Assembly (NCBI RefSeq): GCF_000224145.3
Contig: NC_020172.2
Location: 5,113,961-5,177,960, forward strand
Length of the DNA: 64,000 nucleotides
Direction: 5' to 3'
Origin: Ciona intestinalis
Lineage: Eukaryota > Chordata > Ascidiacea > Phlebobranchia > Cionidae
In this document: positions 52,127-63,845 of the stretch, in pieces
Layout: each line of letters opens with the position of its first letter
Position numbering within the stretch: the stretch's first letter is position 1
The notes under the pieces: generated by a model
Databases searched by the model: none
Seen by the model: the letters and a program-made list of their open reading frames with translations, nothing else
Told to the model about the DNA's origin: nothing
Made by a program: the position numbers and the translations under genes

Positions 52127-55100
52127 TCAGGTCATTAATTCATCAAGGTCCAAATCTGATTCGTCAAAATCTGGGTCATGTGATGCTTTGTTGCCTAGCG
52201 ACAAGGTGAAAGGTTATTATTGGTTACAACTAAGACCTTGGATGTGGGTTAGTACCCCAACAAAACCCAGGGTTATAACTGTTTGAAATGCAGTGGAGGC
52301 GGAGATAGTTAGACACACATTCCTATGAAACAAGATTAAGGTATAGCAAAAATTCCAGGTCCATTACCCCAACACCCAGGGTGCTACCATTTAGACCCCA
52401 CTGAGGCAGTTTATAGACACTCAATAATATTGATTCTATTCTATAAGGGGGAGGTATTCAGTGAGGCACACCTGAGACCTGGAATGTAGGTCTATTACCC
52501 CAACACCCAGGGTGCTACCATCTAGACCCCACTGAGGCAGTTTATAGACACTCAATAATAGAGATTCTATTTTATAAGGGTGAGGTCTTCAGTGAGAAAC
52601 TCCTGAGACCTGGGATGTAGGTCTATTACCCCAACACCCAGGGTGCTACCATCTAGACCCCACTGAGGCAGTTTATAGACACTTAATAATAGAGATTCTA
52701 TATAAGGGTGAGGTCTTTAGTGAGGCACACCTATACAACATGGGTAAATCCCCTAAACACACACCTCCAGAACCCCAAACACTTGTTCCAAAGGTATTCG
52801 ATGAATTAGAAGTGACGCTGTGTCGTGGTGCAGGTGTTTTCTTGGGTCGCGCAACTGTGATGTAACAATATGATTGTGATGTAATTAAACGTATTGTGAC
52901 AATAATAGCATGTAATATAAATATGTGATATTAATGAATATGAAATAGAATGTAGTAAAAATAGAAAAAGAATCACTTTTTCCAAATGTAATGTTTTTAC
53001 AAAAAAAAGAGAAAAACTGATGTCCATATAGAAATAATATACACATACTACATAAAAATCAAAATAGAAACAGTATATACATAAACATAGAAATAACATA
53101 CCAGGTGTAGGTTTGGTTGGTTCGTCTTCAAGCGAGGAAACTTGGAAGGAATCGTCATCGTCGAAATCCTGTTTATATTATTTCTATGAGACATAAAATA
53201 TTTTTTTGTATACTTTATCCATGTTTAAAAAAAGATCTTCTTTTTACCTAAAAACACAATGAAAAAAAATTTAAGAATTTTTTAAATATAACCCTCATTA
53301 TTATTATACAATCTTTATGTTTATATAATGTTATTTCTATGACCTCGATCTTGGTTTGCGTCGGAGCAACATCCACAGCCCCCACAGGAGGGCGACCACG
53401 AGCGAATAATTGTTTCTGGATTGTTGAACCGAGACGTTGAACATTTGATTGTTCTGTCACAAACAAAAAGTTTGATTATTGAATTAATATTTGACAAAGA
53501 AGCTAAATAACTATTATACGAAAAAAATGCATTTTGCGAAACAAACTTTTTACAAAAAATTTAATAAATTTAAAAAAAAAATAAAAAAACATAATTTTCA
53601 ATTATTGAATGGCACCTACCATATATATTTCAGTATATCTTAGTCATAAATGCATGTTTATAAATAGCTTTGGTGTATTAGTCAACGGTGATGTCTTTTT
53701 CAAGCACTAGTGAAGAATCCTCCGGTATATTACATAATAGGTGGGAAGTTTTAGAGGTTGGGGGTTTTTACTTGGACTTTGTTTTATAACTGAATAAGTT
53801 TATGTTACTTTGTGTAATGAATAATATTTTCGTGGGGCGAGGCAACTGGTGTATTTTGTGGTTCATGTTTTTTTGGTAAATAACACCAAAAGTGTCTTAC
53901 CTAAGGCAGTTATGCGACAAAAATATCAAATACAATTACTTAAAAACAAAAATAATTTTCCAACCTTTATGATAATTATTCTCGTCGGTTGAAAGCAAAT
54001 CTTCAACATCGTCCCAATCCCCCTCGTCTTTACGGCCACTAGGAGGTGCTATGGGGGTGATATCGCTTTCGTCATCTTCGCTGTCCCAAGGTGACCTGAA
54101 ATATGTAAATTTCTAAATTTAAAAAATGATTTTTTTAACTAAATACTAATTTATAAAATTTACAAATTTTTAACAATTTTACCAATTTTTTTAAAATATG
54201 AAAATTTTAAAACGTTACAGCATACAGTTTAAAATCTGTATGCTGAATTCTCCTAAATTATAAACTACTCACGTAACAGGCTTTGTTTCTTCCTTCCTTC
54301 TTGGGGATCGAGTGGGGGCGACGGGGGTTGATTCTATATGTTCTCTATGGACAGGCTTTGCTCGTTTTAAACCACCGGAGGGGGTAAGGTCGGGTTGAGA
54401 CGTCGATTTATGAATGACTTCTTTTTCCACCGGTTTCAATCTAAAGAAATATTTGATTAATTGAGAATGAAAGAGTAAAAACATTGGTGTTTGTCGATAT
54501 TTTTTTCAGAGGTATTTAAAACAAATACAAAAAGTATTTCTTACTTTTTCCTGGGCAAAGTTGACGATTTGTGCGATTTCGGGAAGCTTTTGCGACCTAC
54601 ATAGAAATAATATAGAATCATGCATCATGAAGAATTATAATTTACATTTTTACATTGCATTCAAAAACTAGTTTGAAAATAATTTTGGGCTTTAAAATGA
54701 TTTTACACTCTTTATAAAAAAATGATATCGGAAACAAAAAAACATGACATCACAAGCAACAAATATGAAAACACAAACAACAGTTATGACATCACAATAC
54801 CTGGTGTTCTCTTCTGCACAGCTAATCCCAACTTTCTTCTCGCTTCTTCCCTTATTTGGTAGTACCCTGATATATCCTTAGCTTGCTGTTGGCGCTCGGT
54901 TTTCAAAACCATTAGTTTGTTGGTGAGTGTTTTACTTGTGAGGCCTGCTGCTGTCTGTGTGGGGATTGTTGTATTAATAAAAGTTAATAGTTTGTATTGT
55001 GTTGCCTGTATAGAATTAATTAATGTATTGTTTTCAATGTTAGCAGTATTTAATTTAACTATCCGTTTGTTTGTGAGTGTTTTACTTGTGAGCCCTGATG

Positions 55101-58100
55101 CTGTCTGTGGGTGGGGATATTATATTGGTATGAGTTAATGTATTTTATTGGTTTGAGTTTTAAATCTTCGGATATTGTATTGCAATATATTGTATGGATG
55201 TAGGGTTAATATATAAAAAAACCTTGCATAATTACAATGTAAAAATATTGTTATGTTGTAGTGTTTGTACGGGAATCAAATTCTATTTAAATAAGAGACT
55301 GACAATGCCATTTAGGAAATATATGTTTTATATTTGTACAATACAACTGGTTGGACTCGATTTTTTACTGTAATATATTTTGTTGCACCAGTTCCAGAGG
55401 TTCCTATGTCTGACAGAAAATTGTGTAAAACATGTTATGACATCACAATATTTTATGACATCACACTACTATGACATCACACCCTACTATGACATCACAA
55501 CTCACAGGGTCTACACCACACTTAGCAACTCTTTCATCCAACAAGTTTATAAGCACGGGTCGTATTTGATCCGAAGCTTCTTTGATCCTCTCCTCCCTGT
55601 CCGGCATCTCTCCAACCATCTCCTCTTCTTCATCATCTGTATATAGAAGTGGTGAATTAAGAATTTATCAAAAAAAAACTATAAAAAAAATTGTAAAAAT
55701 TGTAAATAAAAGAATTTTTTTCAAGAAAAGTTTAAATTTCAAAAACTTTAAAAAGCACAAAAATGATACAAAAATTTTAAAATCTTGAACAACAAACTTT
55801 AAATCACAAACAAAAAGTATTCTTAATCTTTCTTCACTCTCACCTTCTATGACATAGCTCACTTTTGGTTTCGGTTCCTAAAAATGTTTTGAATGAACAG
55901 AAATTATAAAAATATCGGAAATAGTTTTAACAACTGACTTCTGGCAATGACAGTCGTTATAACACGGTGTTTTGTTTCATACACCTTGTGCCAGCTTACA
56001 AGTTACCACAAATTTAACTTATTTATCATCGCGTGCGGGGAAACGACAGTCGTTATAACACGGTGTTCTGTTTCATACACCTAGTGCCTGCTTATGAGTT
56101 ACCACGTATGTAACCTATTTATCTTTACGTAATGGGGCAACAACAACCTCACACTTAAGCAACTTTGTGTAGAAACCGTATCAAAACAGCTTGCTACCCA
56201 TCAAGTTACAACACATATTTATCATGAATATGCACACAATATAAACTACTATAAATAACAAACACCACACAAACCTGCTTCCTTGCACTTAGCTTCTTGA
56301 TTTGTTCTTGTAGTTTTGCAACTCTGTCGTCCGAACCACTTTTCTTTACCTGTTAAAACAATAAAATATTTGTAAAATTTTGTGCCACTCTATAGCAAAT
56401 AAATAAGGTCCAACAGAATGACACAGGACCAGAGTGGGCCATCTACCTGATACCCATTTGGCCATTTCTATTGTATATGGGTGAGGTCCTACAGCATGGC
56501 GTGTCATAAGACCTGGCATGGAACCATGGGACTTGGGAGTTGGACCAGAGTTGGCCCATTACCCCAACATTGTTTATGCACATTCTATTCTATATGGGTG
56601 AGGTCCTATAGTGTGGCATGCCATGGGACCTGAGATTTAAGCCAGAGTTGGCCTATTACCCCAACATTGTATATGCACATTCTATTCTATATGGGTGAGG
56701 TCCTATAGTGTGGCATGCCATGGGACCTGAGATTTAAGCCAGAGTTGGCCTATTACCCCAACATTGTATATGCACATTCTATTCTATATGGGTGAGGTCC
56801 TATAGTGTGGCATGCCATGGGACCTGAGATTTAAGCCAGAGTTGGCCTATTACCCCAACATTGTATATGCACATTCTATTCTATATGGGTGAGGGCCTAT
56901 AATGAGACACACTATGGATCGTGGGATTTAGACCACAGTTGGCTCATTACCCCATATTAATTAACAATTAATTAATTAATTAATTTAAACGAACTTGTTG
57001 TTTAAGAATTCTCATTTGTCGTTCCTGCTCTCTCTTTAGCTCCTCTTGGTGGCTGGAAAGTGACAACGATTGTTCTTTACGAAGTTTCTTCATCGCAGAG
57101 GACAAAGCTTCAATCTGGGACCAAACATGGAGGTGGGACCATTAGTGTGGTTGGCATACTGTACATTTTATTGTATTTGAAACAAATTTGTAAAAAAAGT
57201 TTTTTTCTAGGAAAACACGGATAAAAAATTAAAATACCAGCAAAATATTAAAAAAATAATCGAAAATATGCAAACAATAATCAAAAAATTACAACATGTC
57301 AAAATGTCAAAAAAATGACAAAATTACAAAAAAATGTCAAAAACAAATAAAAAAAAACAAAACTGACTTTTCCAACTCTTTCCACCCACCTGTCTTGTTT
57401 TATCCTGGTTAATTCCCTCCAATGTTTCCATTCTCTCCTCGTATTCTTTCATCCGAACCTTCTCACCTTCTACCTCATCCACAAGGTCACCAAGGTTGGA
57501 TTGCCGGACATCCATGGTCGTTTGTAGGTTGTCGATTGTCTGGGGGGAAGAAAACGAGTGTGCAATATATTTATTATATTAGTCCTATGGCTCCTTCACT
57601 GTGGCAGGCAAGATTTAGGCCATAATTTGGCCAATAGAAGCCCGGACATCTATAGTCCTTTGGAGGTTGTCGTTTGTCTGGGGGGTTAGATAGTTTGTGG
57701 CGGTAAAGTGTTATTATTGGTGTAAAAAACTTTAAAAACGACAATTATAAAGCCAATAGAAGCCCGGACATCTATAGTCGTTTGTAGGTTGTCGTTTGTC
57801 TGGGGGGTTAGATAATGTGTTCGTTACATTTTTTCAGTTTATTAAACAGAAACCATTAGTTGGACTTGGTTTTTGTACAAAATAGTGTGTGGCAGTAAAG
57901 TGTTGTTATTGGTGTAAAAAACTTTAAAAACGACAATTATAAAGCACTGAGAATTACCCAACTGCTAACTCTTGACCCAATAACTAAATTTCAGCAAAAC
58001 ATCAAAAATGATGCCCCTGTCCCTTGGCCAGCAATAGGTTGTAGAACCCGGGTTGTTGGGATAATATATTACTATTCAATCGAACACAACCAATTTTTTG

Positions 58101-61100
58101 ACCAGCCATACATACAAAGCCAACCTAGCTGCCCATCAGTCATGCATACATTAGTTTAACTAATCCTTCATATAACTGTTATGTCTGAACTTTGTTGGGT
58201 TTTGGGCGCGTCAACATTTTCGCGATAACAGTTCAGACATAACAATAACCACAACCAACCTTCCTATAACCTTCTTCCTTCTTCTTAAGTCCCTCAATAT
58301 CTTGTATGAAAGTCTCCTTCATCTTGGTGAGTTCCTCTTTCCACTTTTGCTCTTCCTCTTCTTTCCAACGATCCATGTCCCTCCGCGATTGTTCGGCCCA
58401 GCGTGTCTTCTCTGTCTCCGCCTGTCAATCAAATATAACCACTGTCAATCAAATTTAACTGGGAATCAGAATTTTCATCTGCCAATCAAGTATATTGACT
58501 GTCAATCTAAGATATGAAGAGAACAAATGTCAAATATATTAACTTCAACAAAAATACAACAGAAAATAAAAGAATATCAACAAAAGTTAAATAAACTTAA
58601 TAATAAATCATTAAAAACCAATAAGATCAACATAAAAATTACCTAGAAAATTTATTATTTTCACCATCAAAATTAATAAAAATTACCATCAAAATCTAAA
58701 TTAGCCAATTCATACACGAGCTTACAATAACGCTTAGCCATAAAAACAGAAACCCACAGTAAAAAAACTATTTTTTTCTACCATGGGAAACGAAAGTTTT
58801 CAAAATAAACAATCACCTCTCTAAGCTTGCTGTCAAAATTCTCTCGTTCTTTTTGTAAATCTGCTTCCAGTTGTTTAAGGTTGTTCGATAACTTTGATTG
58901 TTCACGTTGGGAATGTTCTGGGAGGTTAATGCAATAAATTGTTGTTGTGGTTGTTGGTGTATATTGTTGGATTAGGTGTTTAATGAAAGTGCCCATCGTC
59001 TATGGTAGCTTTAAACACCTCATGCCCACATTCAAGCTGTTTAAGTATAAACAGACACAATCCGGTAGTGACTACATGACTACTAAGCCAGCATCTATTT
59101 TTAGTGATCATGAGTTTTTGACAGCTATCTTGCTGTAACAAAAGCATTCTCGTTGATATATTTATTTCATCATCTTTTTTCTAAGTGCACCAAGCGCTCA
59201 TAGTTGATGATTAGAGTTTTTAGTCTTTTTCGGACCAATCATCCAAACACCATACACACAAAGAAACAACAGGCACACAATAAACAACAAACATACCAAT
59301 AACATCGCCAATGTAACTAACAGAGCCCGGGTGTCTCCGTTGAATGTGACCTTGAAGGAAACTCGCATTCATGAAAGCTTTGTCGCAATGTGGGCACTAA
59401 TAAGATAAAAATATATTAGAAATAAAACAATTGGGGAAAAAAAGGAAATATTAAACAATAAAGTAACAAAGTAAAATGTAATTCTGACTGTATAATTTGA
59501 AAGTGCAACTATTAACAATTGGCAGTTTTAAGTACATCCTAATCAAATACCATACTTCGAACAATGGATTAAAAAGTGTCGACACTGATAAAGAATATTT
59601 AAGCTTTTTAGGTTTATTATAACATTACATACAAATAGAATACATAGCCACAAATAACACTTATCTATATACAAGCTATAAACTCTCACAAAGATTAGTT
59701 CACCTTATAATACCTATCTCAATTATAACTATTATACAATTCTATACAAGTTGAAAACACATCCACAATTAAAAATAACCACATATATATATATATTATA
59801 TGAGTTATAAATCCTTACAATAATTAGATTAAAATTTTCTCACCTTATAATAACTAGAAGCACCAGCCTCTATTACAAGTTGTTGTTGCTCAATCATTTT
59901 ACGTCGCTTCTTGTTTTCTTGTTTTAACTTTGCTATTTCAGCATTGGCTGTTGCAAGTTGTTGTTCAACTCCAACTTTCTCAGCAGCTGTGTTTGATGCT
60001 TGGGTTTCCATGTCGTTCACAACAGATTGTAGATATTCCTGGAAGTAATATAAGATGGAATTCTGATTAGGTGTTAGGTGATGTACTTTTGTTTGGTGGT
60101 GTATTTGGACTTAAACCCTAAACTGGTGCTTTGTTTATGACTGATTGTAAATATTCCCGGTTTCAGTGGAGTAATTTATATTGCAAGTTATTATGGGTGT
60201 TGGGGAAGTAGGGAAACTCTGGCCTAAACTAAAATCCCTCTGCCTTGCCTGGCCATTAGACCAGCACAAAGATCAAGAGTGATCTACTCTGACCCATAGC
60301 TCAGGTCAACTGGTGGGATATGTTATAGGGGTAATGATAAATATAACACAGGTGATACTGGGGTAACCTTAGGAGCAAATTGAGGCCTAAATCTAAGGTG
60401 CCTTGCCATACCTCAGGTCTTACCAATGTGAAATAATTAAATAGGAGAATCCTGTGGGATAAAGTTGGTAACCTATAAAATATTAAAAACTTTGCAAACA
60501 GCTTATGTATTAAAACTAGAATAAAATATCATTGTTTTTTATCATTTTAAGTTTATCCCAGTGTAATACACAAACCTGTGAATGCAGTAGATACTCAATG
60601 GTATATTGGGCAAGTTTGAAAAGCTTCACGAACAAAGGATCCAAGTCAGACACAGCGTCAACATTGCAGAAGGTAACCGTTGATATGTTTTCCTGGAAAT
60701 TAATGGTTTAAATTTTTTTAAATTTCTTTTAATATTCAAAGTTTTTATAATCTACATAAATACAAACAATATGGGTCTGAATGTCCCTTTAGTTTTTTTT
60801 TCATTTATCTTTACTTTTTAGAAACTTACATAAATGTAACTATCATCAAATGGCTAGGCAACAACGGTCATTATAACATGGGTGTTCTGTTTCATACACC
60901 TCGTGGCTATTTGAGTTATCCAGTGATTTGTAAGTAGTCATAAAACATATAATTATTGTTCAGAACAGATTTTTTAGAATTTTTTTCAATTTTAATATCA
61001 CTGATAGAGTGATAGTTCCACTTCCCACAAACCCCTTCTCACTTGCAAAGTAACAAAATCGAGTTCCCTTGCAACTCGGTCAACGTCGATCGAACTTATC

Positions 61101-61716
61101 TTCCGCCAGTTGATGTCGCCAAAGCGCTTCCGGAAATGAAAAGCAGGAATTGGGTTTTGGAAGTTTTGTTCCTCCATCTCGTAACTATGGTCAATACCTT
61201 AAAGGGGGAGAAGGTTATTGGGATAAAGTAAAAGCATGTTTGGTGACGATAGTTAGGTGTTATGGAGGTTAGGAATTTTTTATTCTTTATGGGTGAGGTC
61301 CTTGTCAAGGACCTGGGATTTAGGCCAGATTTAGGGTTAGGGATTGGTAAGTAATGAAGGATTCTTCACTGGAATTCTTAAGTATTTTTCTGATTGTTAA
61401 CAAAGGTCATAATAATTTAAACCACAAAGAGGTAAGAAATAACACAAAAACAAATATCTAACTACTAACATTTTGTCAGTTTTAAATAGATTGTTTTCCC
61501 TACGATGTTACGAGAATTATTAAATTTTGATTGTACGGAAATATTTTTTGTGAAATAAAAGTTCTTATGTTATATGAGATATTGTAAACGTGTTTTTGTA
61601 ACATTCGCAAGTACAATATTACGTACACTGGAAAACAATAAACTAAAATAAATGTTCATATCAAGTTTACCTTGTGAATAACGAGACGGTGACGAATACA
61701 TGGTTTGTCCCGCCAT
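52127..61716 (-). CDS. DZIP1L: DZIP1/DZIP1L homologue, C2H2 zinc-finger coiled-coil ciliary protein (20 exons, complete)
   Basis: Exons 61716-61671, 61197-61043, 60692-60576, 60038-59844, 59396-59297, 58917-58817, 58421-58260, 57539-57390, 57114-56995, 56349-56275, 55877-55844, 55636-55506, 54954-54801, 54596-54545, 54440-54273, 54095-53965, 53453-53344, 53168-53102, 52854-52765 and 52194-52127 join in phase into 741 residues, close to human DZIP1L (about 767). The N-terminal block reads INWRKISSIDVDRVAREL, TLQENISTVTFC and LAQYTIEYLLHSQ, diagnostic of DZIP1/DZIP1L. Residues 172-193 are a C2H2 finger (C-x2-C-x12-H-x4-H, with KAFMNASFLQGHIQRRH). A coiled coil with DRWKEEEEQKWKEEL follows, then an acidic low-complexity tail ending DLDLDELMT. 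Vertebrate DZIP1 (Iguana) and DZIP1L act at the basal body and ciliary transition zone and affect Hedgehog signalling. The single tunicate gene may stand for both paralogues. Donors of exons 9 (GTTCGT) and 17 (GTCATA) are weak but needed for phase. Confidence 0.87.
52355..52735 (+). repeat. 131-bp minisatellite (family B), about 3 units
   Basis: ATTACCCCAACACCCAGGGT and CTAGACCCCACTGAGGCAG recur at about 131-bp spacing in the last intron of DZIP1. Confidence 0.88.
54900..55150 (+). repeat. partial duplication around DZIP1 exon 13 acceptor
   Basis: GTGAGTGTTTTACTTGTGAG, followed by GCTGCTGTCTGTG-like sequence, occurs at 54923-54960 and again at 55074-55112. The second copy repeats the exon 13 5' end together with its acceptor region inside the upstream intron. 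Confidence 0.65.
55436..55505 (+). repeat. TATGACATCACA tandem motif at a DZIP1 donor
   Basis: TATGACATCACA-like units occur four times and run up to the donor of DZIP1 exon 12. Confidence 0.7.
55935..56140 (-). mobile_element. SINE-like fragments, tandem
   Basis: Two family ends follow each other: GACAGTCGTTATAACACGGT, TTCATACACCTTGTGCCAGC, then AACTTATTTATCATCGCGTG and a second ATACACCTAGTGCCTGCTTA. Confidence 0.6.
56400..56960 (+). repeat. 97-bp minisatellite array (family A) in a DZIP1 intron
   Basis: TATATGGGTGAGGTCCTATA recurs at 56591, 56688 and 56785, with TATATGGGTGAGG again at 56882, exactly 97 bp apart. The units are almost identical, so recent expansion is likely. It ends about 35 bp from exon 9. 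Confidence 0.92.
57635..57692 (-). pseudogene. pseudo-exon copy of the DZIP1 exon 8 5' end (distal)
   Basis: On the minus strand a C-rich acceptor CCCCCCAG is followed by ACAAACGACAACCTCCAAAG and ATAGATGTCCGG, matching the start of exon 8 (57539 downward). There is no donor or rest of the exon. Confidence 0.75.
57748..57812 (-). pseudogene. pseudo-exon copy of the DZIP1 exon 8 5' end (second)
   Basis: A second such copy, with ACAAACGACAACCTACAAAC and ATAGATGTCCGG after the same acceptor. Its frame reads T-N-D-N-L-Q-T-T-I-D-V-R against T-I-D-N-L-Q-T-T-M-D-V-R in the true exon. Shared flanks (AAAGTGTT...TAAAAACGACAATTATAAAG) show tandem duplication of about 115-220 bp blocks. Confidence 0.75.
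60845..60920 (-). mobile_element. SINE-like fragment
   Basis: GGTCATTATAACATGGGTGT, then TTCATACACCTCGTGGCTAT. Confidence 0.5.
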
Positions 61717-62293
61717 TTTGCGATTTTTTTATAAACCTAATTGTTAAAAAGCTCTTGTTATATATACACCACTAAAACATTATCCAAATTCTAAAGTAGT
61801 TCTGCAAATAAAGACAAAAAAAAACTTTAAAACGGTAACTACGTAAATCTAAATATTTTTCAAACATCCAATTCGGTGCTTCCCCTAAATTTTGATCCGT
61901 TTGAAAAGTTACGCTTGGTTGGTTTCTATTGTATCATATTTCTATTATCACAAATTAGAAGTTCAATTAAAATACAAAAATGAGAGTATTTAATTAAAAA
62001 CACAACTTTTTAACGTAAAAAGTGGTAGTGCAGTAAATACTGTCTCTAAATTCCAAAATACGAGCATAAATTTTGATTCAAGAGAGCATTTTTTCTTTTT
62101 TTATATCACGCTTCAATGGTTGCTACGTCACAGAGTAGCGTTCGCGATGTTATCTTTATCAAATACCTCAATAAATATTTGTTTTTAGCAGATTTATTTA
62201 GCCGGTTAACAAATTCATGTTGCAAGTGATCAGCATAGTTGTGGAGGTGTAAATTGGCCTTTATTCGGCAATATAAGCATCAGTGACGTCACA
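61717..62293. promoter_or_regulatory. probable bidirectional promoter, DZIP1 / GCKR
   Basis: The two start codons (61716 minus, 62294 plus) are 577 bp apart and divergent. The spacer is free of repeat families and contains TGACGTCAC next to the GCKR start (62283-62291), a CRE-like site. Its promoter role is inferred from position. Confidence 0.45.
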
Positions 62294-63621
62294 ATGGAAA
62301 CGCCGTACACAGAAGCAGCGAACAAAATAACAGATGATATCGACGTTTGTGACGTAGCGGGGATATTCGAGAAATTGAAACAATGCGACTTCGAGATGTT
62401 CGAACCTAAAGGATATGGAGATGTGAAGGTAATGATCATCATAGCTCATTAGTTGGTGGCGTTACTAGAGTAGTCAAAATATAAAAGGGTGGGGAAAGAT
62501 GGGACATCTTTTTACTCTATTTCCTCGTCCCATTTGATAGTATCAAAGAAGATTCAAAGAATTATAAAACCGTATCCTGACAACTTTATAGACCGTTGTT
62601 AATTGTTTAAAACACGATTAAAATATTTGTGGCACTTTATTTCGTCCAACAACAATATTTTTTCCAGACTTTGTTCCATGATGACGTGATTGAAGCGATA
62701 TCGAAAGTCGCGAACATTGCTGCCGATATTATGACGTCACAGACACCGAACGCGATCGTTATCAGCGGTTGTGGAACTTCTGGTCGCGTCGCATTCTTAA
62801 CAGCCGTATGTAAAGGGGGATTTTCCTGACAAGAGAATTGACGTCATATTTATACGTCATTTGTAATTGACGCTTGCTTTATAACGATAGAATTTTCGCC
62901 CACAATGGTATCAGCCAACAGTTTTGCCCTGCTTTTATATAAAAATCTAATTTTTTTTAGAGGTCTCTCAATAAAATTGTTCCTGGTGAAAAATTCCGAT
63001 ACACGATTGCTGGGGGAGATAAGTAAGTTAAAGATAGGTGTTACATCATAGTTCATATTGTAATGTAACAACAATATAACACAGGGCATTGTTCACGTCA
63101 CAAGAAGCACCGGAAGATAATAGAAAAGCCGGAGTTAACGATTTGATAAAAGTAAGTTTCTTCTCTTTGCCAAATACCTACGATAAACAACGCTGGGTGT
63201 AAATATTTTATCGTCCTTATATACAGAGGCGAGCTACCCTGTAGTGTAAACGCCGTTTAATTTGTTTCTTGTATAAAAATTTGGATACCCAATTAGTGAC
63301 CATTGGGTTGGAGCAATTGCTGTTCAATTTCTTGCCCAAGGACTGGTTTAGCAGAGGCGAGCGTCGAGTCAGTAACCTCTGGGCTAGGGGCAGACGCGCT
63401 AATCACTGAATCATGGCAAATTATATACTTATGCAAAATTACACAACCAACCAATTAAAAATTACGTCACAGAGCACCATTGATGACGTCAAGGTCCTAT
63501 ACATCGGCATCACATGTGGATTATCGGCGCCTTACGTGGCTGGACAGCTAGACTACTGTATGGATAATTTGGACAAATTCGTACCAGTGATTATAGGTTT
63601 TAACCCAGTATATCTTGCCAG
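62294..63621 (+). CDS. GCKR: GCKR-like glucokinase regulatory protein, N-terminal part (partial, 5 exons)
   Basis: Exons 62294-62428, 62668-62805, 62961-63022, 63085-63151 and 63473-63621 join in phase into 183 codons; the gene continues beyond 64000. The start ATG at 62294 opens the first exon. Residues 73-91 (AIVISGCGTSGRVAFL) form the sugar-phosphate-binding loop of the first SIS domain, matching SGGGTSGRMAF of vertebrate GCKR and the MurQ-type GAGTSGR loop. RYTIAGGDK and GITCGLSAPYVAGQLDYC with IIGFNPVYLAR match later parts of the same domain in order. Vertebrate GCKR binds fructose 6- or 1-phosphate and holds glucokinase inactive in the nucleus. Whether the tunicate protein controls a glucokinase, or acts like a MurQ-type enzyme, cannot be told from this part. 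Confidence 0.83.
62485..62640 (-). mobile_element. TIR MITE, truncated, in GCKR intron 1
   Basis: Begins AAGGGTGGGGAAAGATGGGA and keeps TTGTTAATTGTTTAAAACAC; the far end is missing and GCKR exon 2 follows about 30 bp later. Confidence 0.7.
63180..63270. mobile_element. fragment of the fold-back element family
   Basis: AAACAACGCTGGGTGTAAAT and CTGTAGTGTAAACGCCG match the centre of the element at 41284-41550. It lies in GCKR intron 4. Confidence 0.55.
63280..63420 (-). mobile_element. SINE-like fragment in GCKR intron 4
   Basis: AGTGACCATTGGGTTGGAGC, then TTCTTGCCCAAGGACTGG, then GCGAGCGTCGAGTCAGTAAC and AATCACTGAATCATGG (reverse of a tRNA-like head). Confidence 0.55.
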
Positions 63622-63629
63622 GTATAAAT

Positions 63630-63810
63630 GAATGTAACTTATTCATACTCGTGTGGCGGTGCAATGACAGTCGTTATAACACGGGCGTTCTGTTTCATAC
63701 ACCTCGTGCCTGCTTACGAATGCATAAATGTTAACTTATTTATCCTCGCGTGGCGGGGCAATTAAAGACAGTCATTATAACATGGGTGTTCTGTTTCACA
63801 CGTATAGTAC
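63630..63810 (-). mobile_element. SINE-like fragments, tandem
   Basis: Two family ends in a row: GACAGTCGTTATAACACGGG, TTCATACACCTCGTGCCTGC, then TTAACTTATTTATCCTCGCG and a second GGGTGTTCTGTTTCACAC. Confidence 0.6.
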
Positions 63811-63845
63811 TATGGGGTAAAATGGATACCGGTTGGCGCATAACA

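Noticed and set aside
55582..55862. Two Lys/Phe-rich frames on opposite strands
   Set aside because: Produced by an A/T-rich intron of DZIP1 between exons 11 and 12.
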